Below, piece after piece: positions 61,490 through 64,000 of a DNA stretch of 64,000 bases. This DNA is from Geminicoccaceae bacterium SCSIO 64248 (GTDB lineage: Bacteria; Pseudomonadota; Alphaproteobacteria; Geminicoccales; Geminicoccaceae), in NCBI GenBank assembly GCA_029814805.1, contig CP122393.1:620001-684000 (forward strand), in the 5' to 3' direction. The position numbers were made by a program, and so were the translations under genes. Below the pieces are notes generated by a model that ran no database searches, was not told where the DNA came from, and saw only the letters and a list, made by a program, of their open reading frames with translations. How positions within the stretch are numbered: the stretch's first letter is position 1; each line of letters starts with the position of its first letter.

Positions 61490-62464
61490 ATGATGACAGC
61501 CGATCACGGCCGAAGCACACCGGAAGACGCTGGCGGCACTCCGATTCACGTCACCGAGGTCGGGCCGCGCGACGGGTTGCAGATCGAGAAGGCGATCCTG
61601 CCGACCGAGACCAAGATCGCGATCGTCAACGGCCTGATCGACGCCGGCCTGCGCCGTCTCGAGGTCACGTCGTTCGTCTCGCCGCGGGCCGTGCCGCAGC
61701 TGGCCGACGCCGCCGAGGTCATCGCCGGGATCGACCGCAGCAAGGGCGCCTATCTCACCGCGCTGGTGCCCAACGTGAAAGGCGCCGAGCGTGCGGCGCA
61801 GACCGATGTCGATGCCATCGTCCTGGTCTGCTCGGCCTCGGAGACGCACAACCGCAAGAACGTCAACCGCAGCATCGAGGAATCGCTGACCGGCTTCGCC
61901 GACGTGGTGCGCATCGCGCAGGGCGCCGGCATCGACGTGATCGGCGCGATCGCCACGAGTTTCGGCTGCCCGTTCGAGGGCGAGGTCCCGCCCGAGGCGG
62001 TCGTCCGGATCGCCCGGGCCTATGCCGACCTCGGCGTGCGCGAGGTCGGCCTCGGCGACACGACCGGCATGGCGACGCCGCCGACCGTCCGGCGCGCGGT
62101 CCGCGCGCTCCGCCGCGATGTGCCTGGGATGGAGATCGGCCTGCACTTCCACAACACGCGTGGCGTCGGGCTCGCCAACGTCCTTGTCGGCATCGACGAG
62201 GGCGTGACCCATTTTGATTCCGCGATGGGCGGCCTGGGCGGCTGCCCGTTCGCGGCCGGTGCCACCGGCAACATCTGCACCGAGGATCTCGTCTACCTGC
62301 TCGAGGAGAGCGGCTACAGCACCGGCATCGACCTCGAGAAGCTGATCGGGGTCGCGCACGAGGTCGAGGCCGCGATCGGGCGCAGCCTGCCCGGGCAGGT
62401 AATGAAGGCGGGACCGCGCCTCAAGCTGCACAGCACGGAGGCGGTGGCGACCGCCGCCGGCTGA
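61490..62464 (+). CDS. hydroxymethylglutaryl-CoA lyase family protein
   Basis: A 324-aa DRE-TIM metallolyase. Arg27-Asp28 lie in VGPRDGLQ, His219 and His221 in GLHFHNTRG, and the lyase signature is GLGGCPFAAGATGN with Cys252. It cleaves HMG-CoA to acetoacetate and acetyl-CoA; homologous lyases use related 3-hydroxy-acyl-CoA substrates. Starts at 61490 and 61493 are in frame. The CoA transferase gene begins 8 bp after its stop, so they form one transcript, divergent from gntR. The 233-bp gap upstream has inverted repeats GGGGCA/TGCCCC (61335-61356) and GCATGG/CCATGC (61411-61428). Confidence 0.9.
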   Translation: MMTADHGRSTPEDAGGTPIHVTEVGPRDGLQIEKAILPTETKIAIVNGLIDAGLRRLEVTSFVSPRAVPQLADAAEVIAGIDRSKGAYLTALVPNVKGAERAAQTDVDAIVLVCSASETHNRKNVNRSIEESLTGFADVVRIAQGAGIDVIGAIATSFGCPFEGEVPPEAVVRIARAYADLGVREVGLGDTTGMATPPTVRRAVRALRRDVPGMEIGLHFHNTRGVGLANVLVGIDEGVTHFDSAMGGLGGCPFAAGATGNICTEDLVYLLEESGYSTGIDLEKLIGVAHEVEAAIGRSLPGQVMKAGPRLKLHSTEAVATAAG

Positions 62465-62472
62465 CGACGACC

Positions 62473-63657
62473 ATGACCCAGCCGCTCGATGGCATCCGCG
62501 TCGTCGATCTCACACGGATTCTCTCCGGCCCCTTCTGCAGCATGCTGCTGGCGGACATGGGGGCCGACGTCATCAAGATCGAGCCGCCCGGCACCGGCGA
62601 TCCCGTGCGCGGGCAGGGCGCCGGGCGCGACGGGCTGAGCTGGTACTTCGCCGGCTTCAACCGCAACAAGCGGTCGGTGACGCTCGACCTCAAGAGCGCG
62701 GAGGGCCGCGCGGTCCTCGCCCGCCTGATCGAGAGCGCCGATGTCCTGGTCGAAAACTACCGGCCGGGCATCCTCGCCAAGATGGGCTTCGACGCGGAAC
62801 GCCTGGAAGCCCTCAACCCGCGCCTGATCGTCGCCAGCGTCAACGGCTACGGCTCGACGGGCCCCTATGTCGACCGGCCGGCCTTCGACTTCATCGCCCA
62901 GGCGATGAGCGGCTTCATGAGCGTGAACGGCGAGCCCGACGGCGTGCCGCTGCGTTCGGCGCCGCCGCTGACCGATCTCGTCGCCGGCCTGTACACGGCG
63001 TTCGGCGTCGTCAACGCGTTGCGCGCCCGCGAGCTGACCGGGCGGGGCCAGTGCGTCGAGGCGTCGATGACCAACGGGATCATGAGCCTGTTCGCCTATC
63101 TGGCCTCCGACTATCTCGCGACCGGCCAACTGCCGAACCGCACGGGCAACGACCACCCGATCGCCTCGCCCTACGGCCTGTTCACCTGCAAGGACGGCCA
63201 GGTCGCGGTGGCGCCGAGCACGAACGTGATCCTGCGCCGCTTCTTCGCGGTCCTCGGGCTGCCGGACCCTCTGAGCGATCCGGAGCTCGATACGATGGAG
63301 AAGCGCGTCGCGCATCGCGCGCGCCTGAACCGGATGATCGACGAGCGCATGCGCGAGGAGACGCAGGACGTCTGGATCGAGCGCCTGAACGCAGCGGGCG
63401 TGCCCTGCGGGCGCGTGCAGGACCTGTCCGAGGCGTTCGCCGATCCGCAGGTCCTGGCGCAGGAGATGGTGCTCGACGTGCCGCATCCCGGCCGCGGCGT
63501 GGTGCGCATGCTGGGCTTTCCCGTCAAATTCTCGGATACGCCCTGCCGGGTCAGGCATCCGACCCCGGAACTGGGCGCCGATGTCGATGCGGTTCTCGGT
63601 GAAATCGGCTATGACGAGGCCACGATCTGCGATTTTCGGGACCGCGCCATCGTGTAA
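62473..63657 (+). CDS. CaiB/BaiF family III CoA transferase
   Basis: A 394-aa family III CoA transferase: N-terminal GIRVVDLTRILSGPFCSMLLADMGADVIKIE, catalytic Asp168 in SAPPLTDLVAGLYTAFG, and the C-terminal VPCGRVQDLSEAFADPQV. It transfers CoA between organic acids, often from succinyl-CoA. Coupled with the HMG-CoA lyase 8 bp upstream, it could activate 3-hydroxy-3-methylglutarate or a related acid before cleavage; human SUGCT is a precedent for glutarate-type substrates. This function is inference. Confidence 0.88.
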   Translation: MTQPLDGIRVVDLTRILSGPFCSMLLADMGADVIKIEPPGTGDPVRGQGAGRDGLSWYFAGFNRNKRSVTLDLKSAEGRAVLARLIESADVLVENYRPGILAKMGFDAERLEALNPRLIVASVNGYGSTGPYVDRPAFDFIAQAMSGFMSVNGEPDGVPLRSAPPLTDLVAGLYTAFGVVNALRARELTGRGQCVEASMTNGIMSLFAYLASDYLATGQLPNRTGNDHPIASPYGLFTCKDGQVAVAPSTNVILRRFFAVLGLPDPLSDPELDTMEKRVAHRARLNRMIDERMREETQDVWIERLNAAGVPCGRVQDLSEAFADPQVLAQEMVLDVPHPGRGVVRMLGFPVKFSDTPCRVRHPTPELGADVDAVLGEIGYDEATICDFRDRAIV

Positions 63658-63665
63658 TGCGAAGG

Positions 63666-63682
63666 CCGGGCCGCGTGCCCGG
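63666..63682 (+). other. small hairpin between the CoA transferase and Bug receptor genes
   Basis: CCGGGC (63666-63671) and GCCCGG (63677-63682) form a 6-bp stem with a 5-nt loop, 8 bp after the CoA transferase stop. It is too weak to call a terminator; it may affect the ratio of the two mRNAs. Confidence 0.3.
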
Positions 63683-63726
63683 ACTGTTGAACAAGGCGCC
63701 GGGAAGGGCAGCCAGGGGAGACCATC

Positions 63727-64000
63727 ATGAGACGAATGATTCAGGGCGCGGTGCTGGCCACGCTCATCGCCGGTCCGGCCGCCGCCTTCGAGCCCGGCAG
63801 CACCGAGTGCATCGCGCCGGCCAATCCCGGCGGCGGCTGGGACTTCACCTGCCGTCAGGTCGGACGCCTCCTGTCCGATCTGAGCCTGGTGCCGTCGCCC
63901 ATGCAGATCGTGAACATGCCGGGCGGGCAGGGCGCCGTCGCCTACGCCAACGTCGCCTCCAAGCGCTCGGACGACGCCAATCTCGTGGTCGCCACCAGCA
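63727..64000 (+). CDS. Bug/TctC-family receptor (3' end cut by window)
   Basis: The first 91 codons are visible. A signal peptide (MRRMIQGAVLATLIAGPAAA) is followed by ECIAPANPGGGWDFTCRQVGR and VNMPGGQGAVAYANVASKRS, the N-terminal pattern of tripartite tricarboxylate transporter receptors, with two cysteines in the mature start that are likely disulfide-bonded. It follows the CoA transferase gene by 69 bp, so the acid it captures may be the substrate of that enzyme and the lyase. It is a second receptor besides the one at 56992, with a distinct sequence. Confidence 0.85.
   Translation, partial: MRRMIQGAVLATLIAGPAAAFEPGSTECIAPANPGGGWDFTCRQVGRLLSDLSLVPSPMQIVNMPGGQGAVAYANVASKRSDDANLVVATS

Overview
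The window is 64 kb of GC-rich, gene-dense chromosome with short intergenic gaps and many 1-14 bp start/stop overlaps. Gene content and order (lone ABC-2 permease-argD-argF-hslO; aroK-aroB divergent from xerD; a Pho-box ugp operon; several Bug-type receptors; malyl-CoA lyase) suggest a free-living heterotrophic alphaproteobacterium, probably Rhodospirillales/Geminicoccales-like. That assignment is inference. I saw no rRNA, tRNA, CRISPR array, insertion sequence or prophage.

Layout. 0-11.4 kb, envelope: the end of an MscS channel, tamA, a Wzx-type flippase and a convergent pyruvyl transferase, a low-GC gap, then tamB. 11.5-19.7 kb, housekeeping: ABC-2 permease, argD, argF, hslO, an N-carbamoyl-D-amino acid hydrolase behind a 14-bp palindrome, aroB/aroK on the other strand, a 67-aa membrane protein coupled to xerD. 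19.7-27 kb: malyl-CoA lyase, a WYL-like miniprotein, a nucleoside hydrolase-PPK2-phytase-like-deoC run, an atypical homocysteine methyltransferase homologue, a quinone reductase. 27-31.3 kb: ugpBAEC for glycerol-3-phosphate, headed by a three-repeat Pho box. 31.4-33.6 kb: a GFA protein divergent from a sigma-54-driven ammonium transporter followed by a 58-aa membrane protein. 33.9-35.5 kb: an exported sulfatase.

35.6-43 kb: a LacI regulator and a sugar ABC operon with two catabolic genes. Both promoters carry CAATCGATT. 43-47.7 kb (minus): a five-gene operon of unknown purpose with ketopantoate-reductase-like, acyl-CoA ligase, monooxygenase-like, signal-less solute-binding and Gfo/Idh proteins. 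47.9-51.6 kb: an exported RraA-like protein, a small phage-like protein, a tartrate/D-malate dehydrogenase and a PdxA homologue behind an 11-bp inverted repeat. 51.6-54.9 kb (minus): a calcium-themed operon with an RTX kexin-like protease, an EF-hand protein and a glycine-zipper lipoprotein.

55-64 kb, organic-acid catabolism: an IlvD/Edd dehydratase, a GntR regulator, tcuA-tcuB-tctC on the minus strand behind a canonical promoter whose -10 lies in a perfect palindrome, and a divergent HMG-CoA lyase-CoA transferase-Bug receptor set cut by the window end. Nutrient-responsive control recurs across the window: phosphate (Pho box), nitrogen (sigma-54), sugar (LacI), organic acid (GntR). The least explained loci are the Amt-linked 58-aa protein, the signal-less binding-protein operon, the calcium operon and the HMG-lyase/CoA-transferase module.
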